Below, one piece after another: positions 35,125-43,562 of a stretch of DNA of 64,000 nucleotides. The number at the start of each line of letters is the position of its first letter. Position 1 is the stretch's first letter. The position numbers were made by a program, and so were the translations under genes. The stretch covers positions 6,404,001 through 6,468,000 of the forward strand of contig NZ_CP040244.1 of NCBI RefSeq assembly GCF_005517195.1, read 5' to 3'. Below the pieces are notes generated by a model. That model had not been told where the DNA came from. It saw nothing but the letters and a program-made list of their open reading frames with translations, and ran no database searches. This DNA comes from Streptomyces vilmorinianum (GTDB lineage Bacteria > Actinomycetota > Actinomycetes > Streptomycetales > Streptomycetaceae).

Positions 35125-35391
35125 TCAGCTACCGCCACCGCCACCGATCTGACCGCCGAGGCCGATCAGCACACCGGCGAGGCCGGTCGCGCCACCGATG
35201 ATCAGGGCGGCCAGCGCGATCATGCCGAAGCCCTGGAAGGCCTCGCGCATGCCGTCGCCACGCTTCATGGACATCAGCATCCGGATGCCGAGGATGAGCA
35301 GGGCGATCACCGCGACCATCGTTCCTGCGTTGCGGAGGATCTCCTGGATCTCCGTGAACATGTCCTTCAGCGTCGTCGCTGCCAGGTACAT
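35125..35391 (-). CDS. VirB2/TrbC-like small membrane protein
   Basis: The 88-residue protein has two hydrophobic helices (about 24-42 and 55-79) joined by a short basic loop (SMKRGDG), with a C-terminus of glycines (GGQIGGGGGS). Size, topology and place just before the VirB3- and VirB4-like genes fit a VirB2/TrbC-type pilin or channel subunit; the sequence alone does not prove it. A good AAGGACACCCC site precedes the ATG. The TcpC-like gene lies about 110 nt upstream. Confidence 0.75.
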   Translation of the reverse strand: MYLAATTLKDMFTEIQEILRNAGTMVAVIALLILGIRMLMSMKRGDGMREAFQGFGMIALAALIIGGATGLAGVLIGLGGQIGGGGGS

Positions 35392-35500
35392 GGGGTGTCC
35401 TTTCGTTCTGCGGAGTGCTGGGGTCCGCTCATGGGGGTGGTGAGGAGGGAACGGCCGAAGAGGCGGGGAGGGACGGGGAACCGGTGGTTCCCCGTCCCGA

Positions 35501-37354
35501 CTACTGGCCGGCCGGCTTCGTGGTGGGCTTGGTCGCGGGCTTCGTGGCCGGCGGCTTGGCGGCGCCGGTGGCGGGCGGCGTGGTGGCCCCCGTGGCCGGC
35601 GGCGTGGTGGTCCCGGCCGCCGGGGTCTCCTGTCCCGGGGACGGGGAGGCGCTCGGCTCGTCGCCGGCGCCGCTCCCGCCCGCCGGATCGAGGACCGCGC
35701 CCCGCACGTCCTTGATGAACCAGCCCTGGGCGGTGTTCACGACGGTCAGCCGGTACGAACGCTTCACCTGCGGCGCGGAGGCCTCACCGGTGGCGTCCCC
35801 GGCACCGGCCCCGCCCCAGACGACCGTCACCCGCACCCGCACGGACTGCCCGTACTTGTACGTGATCGTGTCGCCGTCCTCCGTACCGGCCGGGGCCAGG
35901 GCCTCGACCGTCGCGACCTCGGGCGCGGACAGCGCGCCCGAGAGTCCGGAGGTCGCGGCGGCGGTGGCGTCGGGGGTCGTGAAGCGGGACATCGCGGTGG
36001 AGTCGGAGGCGCCCCAGGCCGTGAAGTAGCCGGGCATCACCTGTGCCTTGAGCTGGTCCGAGAGCACGTCGTCGACGATCTCGGCGTCCCGGTCGACCTC
36101 GGGCGCGGTGCCGCGGCCGGGCAGCGGCATCTCGCCGATGTCGCCGACGATCCGCAGCCCCGACCCGGTGGCCGGGTTCGCCACGTACACGGGGACGGAG
36201 ACGGTGGTGACCCGCCCGGTCGACAGTGTGACCTGAACGCCCAGGTACCGGCCGTTCTTTCCGTACTCGGGAAGCTCTTCGACGCTGCCGTCCCAGGTGG
36301 CGGCCGTGACGGTCTGCACGCCCTGGCCGTTCCAGCCGCAGTCGCGGTCGACCCCGGACGTGGCGTAGCGGGCCAGCTCATCGCGGCGCTGTTCGGCCGT
36401 CTTCGGGTCGTACGTCAGACAGAGCGTCGCGTACTTCTCGGCGAACGTCCCCGCCGCCTGGGTCGGGTACTCGGTGAGCCGGTACCGCTGTACGTCCTTG
36501 GCGTCGAGGGCGGCGGTCGGCGCGGTGGAGGAGTTCCCGATCGCGATCCCGACGACGCCGCACGAGCCGAGGGCGAAGGCGCAGGTGGTGAAGAGGAGGG
36601 TGGCCCGCAGAGCGACGTGCGTGCCACGGCCCGTCGCGGGCAGTCGGCCACCGGGGCGGGGTATGTCGAATCCGGCACCCGTGGAGGAGGGTGAGGCGGA
36701 CCCGGCGGCTGCGGGCGCCTGCCCGGAGACACGGCCGGACGCCGGTACGGAGGTGGCGACGGGCGCGGGCGTGCCGCCCGGGGCGGAGGCTGCGACGGGC
36801 GCGGGCGTGCCGCCCGGGGCGGAGGCGGCGACCGGGGCGGAGGCGGCGACGGGCGCGGGCGCCGGGGTTCCACCGCGCTTACGGCTCTCCCGTTCCGCCT
36901 TCTTCGCCTCGTACGCGGCCTTCCGCTCGGCCCTGGCCTGCTCGCGGCGGTCCTTCTTGTTCTGCTTCGCGGCGTCCGAGGACGGGCTCTGGCGCGGCGG
37001 AAGGGCCGGTACCGCGGCTTCGGCGGGCGGTACGGCGGCCTGCGGGGCGCGTCGCGTCCACGCGGCGGCCACCTGGGCGCGCGCGGCCTCGGACGCCATC
37101 GGCGGCTGGGCCGCCGCGGGGGCCGGAGCGGCCTGCGGGTGGGCCGCCGGGTAGCCGTACGGCGCCGGAGCCTGGGTCGGTTTCTGCTGGGCCTGCTGAG
37201 GCGGTTGAGCCTGGTGCGGCTGCTGGGCCTGGTGCGGCTGCTGCGGAGCGGGCGGCTGCTGCCCGGCGGCCATGTGAGGCGGCCCGAACTGGCCCGGCTG
37301 CGCGGGCGGTTGGTTTCCGCCGGCACCACCGGCGGGACTGCTGTGGTCCGTCAT
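35501..37354 (-). CDS. TcpC/VirB8-like protein with long proline-rich head
   Basis: The 617-residue protein has a cytoplasmic head (1-245) very rich in Gln, Pro and Ala (HQAQQPHQAQPPQQAQQ), with a charged EAKKAERESRKRGG block and PVAASAPGGTPA repeats. One membrane helix follows (about 250-272), then an exported region (about 275-560) resembling the TcpC family: two NTF2-like VirB8-type domains (YPTQAAGTFAEKYATLCLTY; DDVLSDQLKAQVMPGYFTAWGAS). The tail is a second Pro/Ala/Thr/Lys repeat (PATKPATKPTTK). The ATG at 37354 follows GGGGGGAGA; the frame is open far upstream but antisense to the next gene. It is the first gene of the minus arm. Confidence 0.82.
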   Translation of the reverse strand: MTDHSSPAGGAGGNQPPAQPGQFGPPHMAAGQQPPAPQQPHQAQQPHQAQPPQQAQQKPTQAPAPYGYPAAHPQAAPAPAAAQPPMASEAARAQVAAAWTRRAPQAAVPPAEAAVPALPPRQSPSSDAAKQNKKDRREQARAERKAAYEAKKAERESRKRGGTPAPAPVAASAPVAASAPGGTPAPVAASAPGGTPAPVATSVPASGRVSGQAPAAAGSASPSSTGAGFDIPRPGGRLPATGRGTHVALRATLLFTTCAFALGSCGVVGIAIGNSSTAPTAALDAKDVQRYRLTEYPTQAAGTFAEKYATLCLTYDPKTAEQRRDELARYATSGVDRDCGWNGQGVQTVTAATWDGSVEELPEYGKNGRYLGVQVTLSTGRVTTVSVPVYVANPATGSGLRIVGDIGEMPLPGRGTAPEVDRDAEIVDDVLSDQLKAQVMPGYFTAWGASDSTAMSRFTTPDATAAATSGLSGALSAPEVATVEALAPAGTEDGDTITYKYGQSVRVRVTVVWGGAGAGDATGEASAPQVKRSYRLTVVNTAQGWFIKDVRGAVLDPAGGSGAGDEPSASPSPGQETPAAGTTTPPATGATTPPATGAAKPPATKPATKPTTKPAGQ

Positions 37355-37479
37355 CGGCTCGGTCTCCCCCCGCGTGTGATCCCCTGATCCCCGGCCGGCC
37401 GGATTCGGACGCGGCGGGCCCTGGTGAGGCCAGGTGCGGAGGGCAGTGTGGCAAACGGACCGGACGGGAACACCGCCAT

Positions 37480-37528
37480 TTCCTCGCCGAGGAAGGAGCG
37501 AGGAAAGCCGAGGAGGAGCGAGGAAAGC
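37480..37528. promoter_or_regulatory. Palindrome and CGAGGAA half-sites in the divergent promoter region
   Basis: A perfect 15-bp palindrome TTCCTCGCCGAGGAA (37480-37494) is followed by two further CGAGGAA half-sites (37499-37505 and 37519-37525). It lies in the 291-bp region between the two divergent arms (37355-37645). A near-copy occurs before the second plus-strand transcription unit at 40650-40664. This is a candidate shared operator. The rest of the region shows no gene. Confidence 0.55.
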
Positions 37529-37645
37529 GGACGTGTCACGTGACCGACGCCTCGGGGCCCCGTTCCCGACGGCTCGGCACAATGCGGGGGTTGTGCCCGC
37601 GCGCCGGGCGCGCCGTACCGTCCCCGACCTTGCCAAGGACGAGAG

Positions 37646-38107
37646 TTGAGCGATCAGACACCCGCAGCACCGGCCGATCCGGCCGTGTCCTCCGCGACCG
37701 CCGCGCCCATACCCACGTACAACGCCCAGCACGCCTGGATCGACGGCTACGAACCCGGCAACCCCTGGCAGTCGCGCCTCTGCTTCCAGACCGAGTTCGG
37801 CACCGTCGCGTACCCCCTCACCCCGAACACGATGCCCGAACTCCTCGAGGGCCTGGTGATGGTGGCCCAGGAGCAGCAGGGCATCACGGGCGACCTCACC
37901 CAGGACGCCCCGGACATGTCCGACGGCCAGGCGGGCGACGGCACCTCCGACGCGTCGTCCGCCCAGAGCATCCACGACGGCCGCGCCGCCCGCCTGACGG
38001 GCTGGGCGGTGGTCCACGACCTGTGGGAACGCGAGGACCCGAAGGCCCGCCTGATCATGGGCGGCGTGGTGGTCGTCCTCCTGCTCATCGGAATCTTCCT
38101 GGCCTGA
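37646..38107 (+). CDS. Tail-anchored small membrane protein
   Basis: The 153-residue protein starts at TTG, preceded by AAGGACGAGAG. It has a Pro/Ala-rich N-terminus, a soluble region (NAQHAWIDGYEPGNPWQSRLCFQTEFGTVAYPLTPNT) and one C-terminal membrane helix (about 136-152, LIMGGVVVVLLLIGIFLA). There is no named family. It is the first gene of the plus arm and is divergent from the TcpC-like gene, so it is probably a structural or accessory part of the same system. Confidence 0.72.
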   Translation: MSDQTPAAPADPAVSSATAAPIPTYNAQHAWIDGYEPGNPWQSRLCFQTEFGTVAYPLTPNTMPELLEGLVMVAQEQQGITGDLTQDAPDMSDGQAGDGTSDASSAQSIHDGRAARLTGWAVVHDLWEREDPKARLIMGGVVVVLLLIGIFLA

Positions 38108-38162
38108 CCGGGTTACGGTCGAGCCGGTGTATCGAGTGAGTGGATCGAACCAAGGAATCGAG

Positions 38163-38795
38163 ATGCTGACAGAGACCACGAGGCGTACCCCTCAGGACCT
38201 GGTCGCCGAGCTGAAGGACGAGCTGGCGGTGGACTGGCTGCCGGCGTGGCGAGGGCTGCCTCAGCTTGGCGGGCCGGAGTTCCGGAGGCTCTTCGACTCA
38301 TACGGCTGGGAGTACGAGGTCCCGGTCCATGAACGCGAGAGCGTGACCGTGCACACCCGCACGGGTGCCCACCTGACCATCGGACTGGGCACCCTCTGGG
38401 GCATCCAGAACGTGAGCCACTATGCGTGGCACGTGAAGGCCGGTGACCCGTCCGAGAACGGCGCCGTCCTCGCCCGCGCCGCCGAGGACTGGCCGGTCTA
38501 TTTGAAGGCCGTCGAGTCCGTGCTCGGCGCGCCGACCTGGGCCGGACCGTGGGACGCGGCGGACTTCCCCGAGCCCCCGCACCCTGCGTACTGGCCCGAC
38601 CGGACGTTCCGGCTCGAGAGCCGCCGGCCGTATCAGTTCGCTCACTGGGCGCCTGCCGGTGACGCACAGGGGCGTCCCCACATCATGCTGAGCCAGTCGG
38701 TGTCCTTTCCCACGTGGACCACGACCACACCCGGCGGATCCCGTCTGCATCTCGAACTCTGGGCTCCCGTCGAGTTCCTGTCGGCTCACGGATGA
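38163..38795 (+). CDS. Module protein A, copy 4 (inside the T4SS-like locus)
   Basis: The 210-residue protein is the most diverged member of family A (MLTETTRRTPQDLVAELKDELAVDWLPAWRGLPQ), but keeps the SYGWEYE, NVSHYAWHVKAGDPSENGAVLA, APTWAGPWDAADFPEPPHP and SQSVSFPTWTTTTPGGS landmarks. The ATG at 38163 follows AAGGAATCGAG. Its TGA overlaps the ATG of B copy 4. This copy lies within the machine genes and is probably the ancestral one from which the 18-23 kb array was copied. Confidence 0.8.
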   Translation: MLTETTRRTPQDLVAELKDELAVDWLPAWRGLPQLGGPEFRRLFDSYGWEYEVPVHERESVTVHTRTGAHLTIGLGTLWGIQNVSHYAWHVKAGDPSENGAVLARAAEDWPVYLKAVESVLGAPTWAGPWDAADFPEPPHPAYWPDRTFRLESRRPYQFAHWAPAGDAQGRPHIMLSQSVSFPTWTTTTPGGSRLHLELWAPVEFLSAHG

Positions 38796-39817
38796 CAGCG
38801 GCACCTCCCACGCAGGCGGAGATCGAGAACGCCCTGAGGCTTCAGGAGGAATTCGACCGGGGAAAGCCCGGCACCCCCGCCGAGGCCATGGCTGTGGCCT
38901 CTCGCATCTACGCCGACTGGCAGGCGGCCAGGGAGAACAACCCCCCGGACCGCCAGGTTCCTGACCTCCTGTCCTATGTTCGCGACCTGGCCGACAACGG
39001 AAGCGTCACCAACCCGGATCGCGGAATGATTCGCGCGTTCTGGTCGTACCGCTCGCAGCCGGAGGGGGCGCCGAGGGCAGTGAGGCACCAGTTCCTCGCG
39101 CAGGCCTGCGGGCAGACCAGGGGGTACCAGGTGCTTGAGGAGACTCCGGCAGGCGGACGGCTCGACTCGTACCACCTCTCGAATCCGCTCGTGCAGGCCG
39201 CGTTAGCCAAAGACTACGAGGTGGACGTGCAGGACGTGGCCAAGGTGAACAGCTACGCGTGGAAGACCGTTTCGGACCGCTACGCCCTGGCCGCCGAAGG
39301 GCCGGTGGTGATCTTCGCGACCGACATCACCGAGGGGTCCATACTCGGCGCGAACGAGATGCCGATCGTGCTCGCCCACGAGAAGGTCGGCAAGGACGCT
39401 GTGAGCTTCCCCCTGGAGATGCCCCGACACGAGCATCTCCCCCCGGAGATAGACGCGTTGATCGCGAACCCGCCCCTCCGGGCGCAGGTGCGCATGGAGG
39501 ACCACGACCCCGACAAGTCGCCGAAGGACTTCGCCGCGAAACTCGCCGCCCTCGACATCCCCGAGAACCAACGGGAAGCGCACGAAGCCGCGCTGTGGCG
39601 GCTCTCGACCGCGAACACCTACGACGAACTCACCACACGCGCCGAACAGAACGCGATCCCGCAGCAGAAGACCTCCGCCTTCACCCCCGGCATGACCACC
39701 CGCCCCGCCTCCCGCACCGCAGCCCCCCGCGGCCCCACGGGACACGGCGTGTACAACCCGGCGATCGCACCGCCGGCACCCGCCCTCACCCCGGCACAGC
39801 CGGGTGTCGAACGCTGA
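38792..39817 (+). CDS. Module protein B, copy 4 (candidate effector, contains a TTA codon)
   Basis: The 341-residue protein has the same plan as copies 2 and 3: PPTQAEIENALRLQEEF head; core with HQFLAQACGQTRGYQVLEET, YALAAEGPVVIFATDI-GSILGANEMPIV and MPRHEHLPPEIDALI; and a tail of 45 residues starting FTPGM and ending QPGVER. The QPE-repeat linker of the other copies is almost absent. Codon 138 is TTA (39203-39205), the rare leucine codon read by bldA tRNA in Streptomyces, so translation may depend on development. The function is unknown. Confidence 0.82.
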   Translation: MTAAPPTQAEIENALRLQEEFDRGKPGTPAEAMAVASRIYADWQAARENNPPDRQVPDLLSYVRDLADNGSVTNPDRGMIRAFWSYRSQPEGAPRAVRHQFLAQACGQTRGYQVLEETPAGGRLDSYHLSNPLVQAALAKDYEVDVQDVAKVNSYAWKTVSDRYALAAEGPVVIFATDITEGSILGANEMPIVLAHEKVGKDAVSFPLEMPRHEHLPPEIDALIANPPLRAQVRMEDHDPDKSPKDFAAKLAALDIPENQREAHEAALWRLSTANTYDELTTRAEQNAIPQQKTSAFTPGMTTRPASRTAAPRGPTGHGVYNPAIAPPAPALTPAQPGVER

Positions 39818-39838
39818 ACAGCAGGAGAAGCAGCCCTC

Positions 39839-40540
39839 ATGAGCAGCGACAACGAATTCGACCGCATCGTGCAGGCCCTGGCGGAGAAGGCGGTGTTCTT
39901 CGCGGACACCAAGGCCTGGGACCCCATGCACATGAAGCTCACGTTCTTCCTGGCCGGCGCCCGCTCGTCCAATGAGGAGGACCATCGCAGCCGGCAGCTC
40001 CACGACTGGAAGGCCCGGCTGCTCGCCGCCCGCGCCGCCGGCGACGCGGCCGCCGACACGACCCTCCAGGCCGAACTCGGCGCCCTCGTTCTGGCCGAAC
40101 TCCGCAACCGCGGCGACGCCCTGGAGCACCTGATCCAGGCCTTCCCGCTGCTCACCGAGTCCGCGGCGGCGGCCCAGCCACCGGAGGAGGCCGAGTTCTA
40201 CTACGCGGACGTCTTCGCGTTCGTCACCGAGTACCTCTCCCCGATGGTCCGCCGCAGGATCAACGGCTCCTCCGCCACCTGGTGTCCCCGCTGGTGGGCG
40301 CACCCCGAGGCGGGAGCACGGCTGTCGGCGCTCTGGCTGGCGTGGGAGCAGCTTCGGCAGGAGCCGGGCGCGGCCATGTCCACGTGGTGGCTGCACCACG
40401 CGGACCCGCATCTGCGGGTGCTGATGGACCCGGACATGGGGCCGTTCGCAGCCTGTTCGCCGAAGGACGGGCACACGGCCTACCCCTTCGACCCGCTGCC
40501 GCTGGAGCCGTACGACGCAAGCCAGGACCCGCTGCTCTGA
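39839..40540 (+). CDS. DUF4913 protein with N-terminal helical extension (module C, copy 4)
   Basis: The 233-residue protein has an N-terminal helical region (about 1-110; FDRIVQALAEKAVFFADTKAWDP..., ELGALVLAELRNRGDALEHL) absent from copy 2, then a DUF4913 domain (about 115-225) with SSATWCPRWWAHPEAGARLSALWLAWEQLR and MSTWWLHHADPHLRVLMDPDMGPFAACSP. The ATG start follows AGGAGAAG, 21 nt after B copy 4. The function is unknown; DUF4913 genes recur in actinobacterial mobile or conjugation loci. Confidence 0.88.
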   Translation: MSSDNEFDRIVQALAEKAVFFADTKAWDPMHMKLTFFLAGARSSNEEDHRSRQLHDWKARLLAARAAGDAAADTTLQAELGALVLAELRNRGDALEHLIQAFPLLTESAAAAQPPEEAEFYYADVFAFVTEYLSPMVRRRINGSSATWCPRWWAHPEAGARLSALWLAWEQLRQEPGAAMSTWWLHHADPHLRVLMDPDMGPFAACSPKDGHTAYPFDPLPLEPYDASQDPLL

Positions 40541-40649
40541 GAACCACGCGGGGAAGAATCGATTCCCCATGATGTCCGCCGACGTTCCTGCCTGCCTTTC
40601 CCCGGCTTCCCCCCGCCCGCTCCCCGTTTCCCTGCGCCTTTCCCCCACT

Positions 40650-40664
40650 TTCCCCGGCGAGGAA
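40650..40664. promoter_or_regulatory. Near-copy of the divergent-region palindrome
   Basis: TTCCCCGGCGAGGAA differs by one arm base, plus the centre, from the palindrome at 37480-37494. It lies 70 nt before the GTG of the VirB8-like gene, in a 194-bp gap (40541-40734) that also holds several TTTCCCC half-sites. It is a candidate operator shared by the transcription units of the locus. Confidence 0.5.
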
Positions 40665-40734
40665 AACAACCGATCGACCGGCCGCCTCTCCCCCTACCGT
40701 GTCCCGGCAACCTGACTGAGGGAGGCCCGGGACG

Positions 40735-41412
40735 GTGGAGTCACCTGCCGACAACAAGCGAACTGCGGCACTCGCCCTGGCGATACTGGGGCTCCTGATG
40801 GTCGGCGCCCTCGTCGTGCTGACCGTCTTCGACGGGGACGACGAGTCCTCGGACGCCGGGGAGCCGGCCGTCACGAGCACGCCCGCGGACGGGAACACCG
40901 GGGCATCCGGATCCTCCGACGGCAAGCCCTCGGGCAGCGACGCCTCCGGCGCGGTCAAGCCCATCCTCACCCAGGCCGAGGCCGCCGCGGCGCACCAGCG
41001 GATGACCGAGTACATGGTCGGCATCAACACCTACACCCACACCGACGAGAGCGCCGCCTGGGCCGAGCCACTGCTCGCGCTGACCAACGGCGACCCGCAG
41101 CTGAAGCAGGACACGGCTCTGCCCACGGGCAAGGCGTGGGCGACCTGCGTGGCCACGCGGTGCGCCTCGCGCGGTACGGCCACCGTGCTCCGCGACGCGA
41201 TGGTCGCCGACGATCTCGTACGCGGCGGTGGCAAGACGGTCTCCAGCCTCGTCGAGGTGAAGGCGACCCGGAGCGAGGACGGCAAGGAGACCGGTACGGA
41301 GACCAACTCCTGGCTCGTGACGGTCCGCGCCGGCGGCGGCAGTTGGCAGGTGTCCTCGGTCTCCCTCTTCGGCCTCGGCAACGTGGGCGCCTCCGACCAG
41401 GCGGGAGAGTAG
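40735..41412 (+). CDS. Second VirB8-like single-pass membrane protein
   Basis: The 225-residue protein has a GTG start after GGGAGG. A short cytoplasmic N-terminus, one membrane helix (about 10-30, ALALAILGLLMVGALVVLTVF) and a Ser/Gly/Asp linker lead to an exported domain (about 85-215) with NTF2-like features (AAAAHQRMTEYMVGINTYTHTDESAAW; NSWLVTVRAGGGSWQVSSVSL). The topology is that of VirB8/TcpC-type proteins. It is 6 nt upstream of the cell-wall hydrolase gene, with which it probably forms an operon together with the VirD4-like gene. Confidence 0.72.
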   Translation: MESPADNKRTAALALAILGLLMVGALVVLTVFDGDDESSDAGEPAVTSTPADGNTGASGSSDGKPSGSDASGAVKPILTQAEAAAAHQRMTEYMVGINTYTHTDESAAWAEPLLALTNGDPQLKQDTALPTGKAWATCVATRCASRGTATVLRDAMVADDLVRGGGKTVSSLVEVKATRSEDGKETGTETNSWLVTVRAGGGSWQVSSVSLFGLGNVGASDQAGE

Positions 41413-41418
41413 GCACCG

Positions 41419-43539
41419 ATGGTGGCTCCTGCCGTTCTCGCGGCCGCCGCCAAGGCCGCCAAGGTCGCCAAGGCGGCGAAGGCCGCCAAGGACGTCGCCC
41501 AGTCCGCACGTGGAGGCGGAGGCGGCGGCGGACAGGGCCCCGGCGGCGGGAAGAAGAGCAACCTCAAGCTGTGGCTGCTCCTCGGCGGCGGCGGACTGCT
41601 GCCGATCGGTGGCCTCGGCTTCGTCATCCTCGTCCTGATCGGCGGCCTGATCGGCGCCATGGGCGGCGGTGCCGCGGCCGCGGCCTGCGGTGACTACGGC
41701 GAGAACACCGAGGCCGGCAACACCGGCGACGCGGCCGCCACTTCGCCGATCATGCCGGCCGGCAAGGTGTACATGCCGAGTGAGACGGCCCGGCACGAGA
41801 TACCGCCGAAGATGATCCTCGCCGCCATGCGCGCGGCCGCCCGCTACGACGGGCTCGACTGGACGCTCATCGCCGGACAGATGTACCAGGAGACCAAGTA
41901 CGGGCAGGACCCGTCGGCGGCGCCCGGCGGCAAGAACAGCGCCGGGTACATGGGCATCCTCCAGTTCGGCACGCCGGCCTGGACCGACTACGGCGCGGAC
42001 GGCAACGGCGACGGCAAGAAGGACCTGTACAACATCGACGACGCGGCCTTCGCCGCCGCCAACTTCCTGCACGCCCAGAAGGCGGAGACCAACGCCTGGA
42101 AGGCGCTGATGGTGTACTCGGGCTCCCGCCCCAGCAACACCATCTACATGCGCGTCGTCCTCACCCAGGCCGCCCGCTACCGGGGCAACCTGACCGGCGA
42201 CAAGGACCTGATCCAGGACTGGTACGCGCATCTGAAGGCCACCGTCGAGAAGAACCCCGCCTTCCCCACGCTCGGACAGCAGTCGGACATCCCGGAGCCC
42301 GTCGGCAACAACGCGGACCCGACCACGGCACTGAGCATCCCGAGCTCCCCGGCCCGCTCCTGGTCCACGCCGCCGCTGAAGGGCGACGGGGCCACGACCA
42401 CGACGGCGATGGCAGCCTCCTACCGGCTCCAGGACTCCCAGGGAGGGTCCGGCATGGTGCCGCTCTCCCTGGCCGCCGCACCGCTGGAGCCCGCGCCCGC
42501 GACCGGCAAGGACTGGCAGTGGCCGATGAAGGAGGGCACATACACGGTCGGCACCAAGTACCGCAAGACCGGCAGCATGTGGAGCCTCGGCTACCACACC
42601 GGGCTCGATCTGGAGGCCTCCGTCGGCACGGCCATCTACGCTCCGGCCGACGGCAAGATCGTAAAGGCCGGGAGCGGCGGCGCGTACGGCAACGAGACCC
42701 ACATCGAGCACGCGAACGGCGTCATCACCCAGTACGCCCACCAGTCCCGGTTCGACGTCAAGGTCGGCGACCAGGTCAAGCGCGGCGACCGGATCGGGGC
42801 CGTCGGCGTCACCGGCAACACCTCCGGACCCCACCTGCACTGGGAGGTCCGCGTCCCCGGCGTCGACAACCCGTTCGTCGCGGGCCAGGACCGCGGGCCC
42901 GGCATGGTCGACCCCGAGGACTGGCTGAACGGGAAGATCACCGCCAATCCCGACTACGGCAGCGTGCCGGGCGGCGATGGCAACGGGCGGGACGCCGAGT
43001 TCGCCGAGTGCGCCAAGGGCAGCGGCGGAACCCCGGTCGCCCCCGACGGCGCCGGAGTGACGGGCGTCCTGCCCGACTCCGACGACCCGGTGGTCCGCGC
43101 GGCGCTCGGCTGGGCACAGCGGGGCATCGGCCTGCCTTACGTGTGGGGCGCGCCGCGCCTCCAGGGCGACAACCCCGTGTCGTTCGACTGTTCCAGCTTC
43201 ACGCAGTGGGCGTACTACCAGGCGAGTGGCGGCAAGATCAACATCGGGGCGACGACGTACGTGCAGGAGGACAAGCTCGCCGCGTCCAAGGTCGACCTCG
43301 GGAAGACACAGCCCGGCGACCTGATCTTCTTCCGTCCCGGCCCCAACGGCTCGGAGCACGTCGGGATCGTCTGGGACCCGAAGGGCAAGAAGATCCTGCA
43401 CGCGCCGCGTAAGGACAAGAACGTCGAGTTCAGCACCTGGGACGTACAAGGCGAGATCACCGGTGTGTTCCGGGTGCCGATCCCGGCCGGCACCAACCCG
43501 GCCGAGGCCGGCGGCGAGGGCGGCCACAAAGATGCATGA
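41419..43539 (+). CDS. VirB1-like cell-wall hydrolase: lytic transglycosylase, M23 and NlpC/P60 domains
   Basis: The 706-residue protein has a membrane segment (about 53-80, LWLLLGGGGLLPIGGLGFVILVLI) and three wall-degrading modules: an SLT-type lytic transglycosylase (about 130-250; QMYQETKYGQDPSA and GYMGILQFGTPAW), a LytM/M23 endopeptidase (about 375-495; YHTGLDLE and PHLHWEV give zinc ligands), and an NlpC/P60 peptidase (about 560-690; FDCSSFTQW supplies the Cys, SEHVGIVW the His). Gram-positive T4SS use such VirB1-like enzymes to open peptidoglycan, usually with two domains rather than three. All key residues appear present. Confidence 0.92.
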   Translation: MVAPAVLAAAAKAAKVAKAAKAAKDVAQSARGGGGGGGQGPGGGKKSNLKLWLLLGGGGLLPIGGLGFVILVLIGGLIGAMGGGAAAAACGDYGENTEAGNTGDAAATSPIMPAGKVYMPSETARHEIPPKMILAAMRAAARYDGLDWTLIAGQMYQETKYGQDPSAAPGGKNSAGYMGILQFGTPAWTDYGADGNGDGKKDLYNIDDAAFAAANFLHAQKAETNAWKALMVYSGSRPSNTIYMRVVLTQAARYRGNLTGDKDLIQDWYAHLKATVEKNPAFPTLGQQSDIPEPVGNNADPTTALSIPSSPARSWSTPPLKGDGATTTTAMAASYRLQDSQGGSGMVPLSLAAAPLEPAPATGKDWQWPMKEGTYTVGTKYRKTGSMWSLGYHTGLDLEASVGTAIYAPADGKIVKAGSGGAYGNETHIEHANGVITQYAHQSRFDVKVGDQVKRGDRIGAVGVTGNTSGPHLHWEVRVPGVDNPFVAGQDRGPGMVDPEDWLNGKITANPDYGSVPGGDGNGRDAEFAECAKGSGGTPVAPDGAGVTGVLPDSDDPVVRAALGWAQRGIGLPYVWGAPRLQGDNPVSFDCSSFTQWAYYQASGGKINIGATTYVQEDKLAASKVDLGKTQPGDLIFFRPGPNGSEHVGIVWDPKGKKILHAPRKDKNVEFSTWDVQGEITGVFRVPIPAGTNPAEAGGEGGHKDA

Positions 43540-43562
43540 CGTGAGGAAGGTCTGGAAGAAAG

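Noticed and set aside
35501..38179. TcpC-like gene extended to an 892-codon start
   Set aside because: The extension is antisense to the 153-aa membrane protein gene and lacks a ribosome site, whereas the ATG at 37354 has a strong one.
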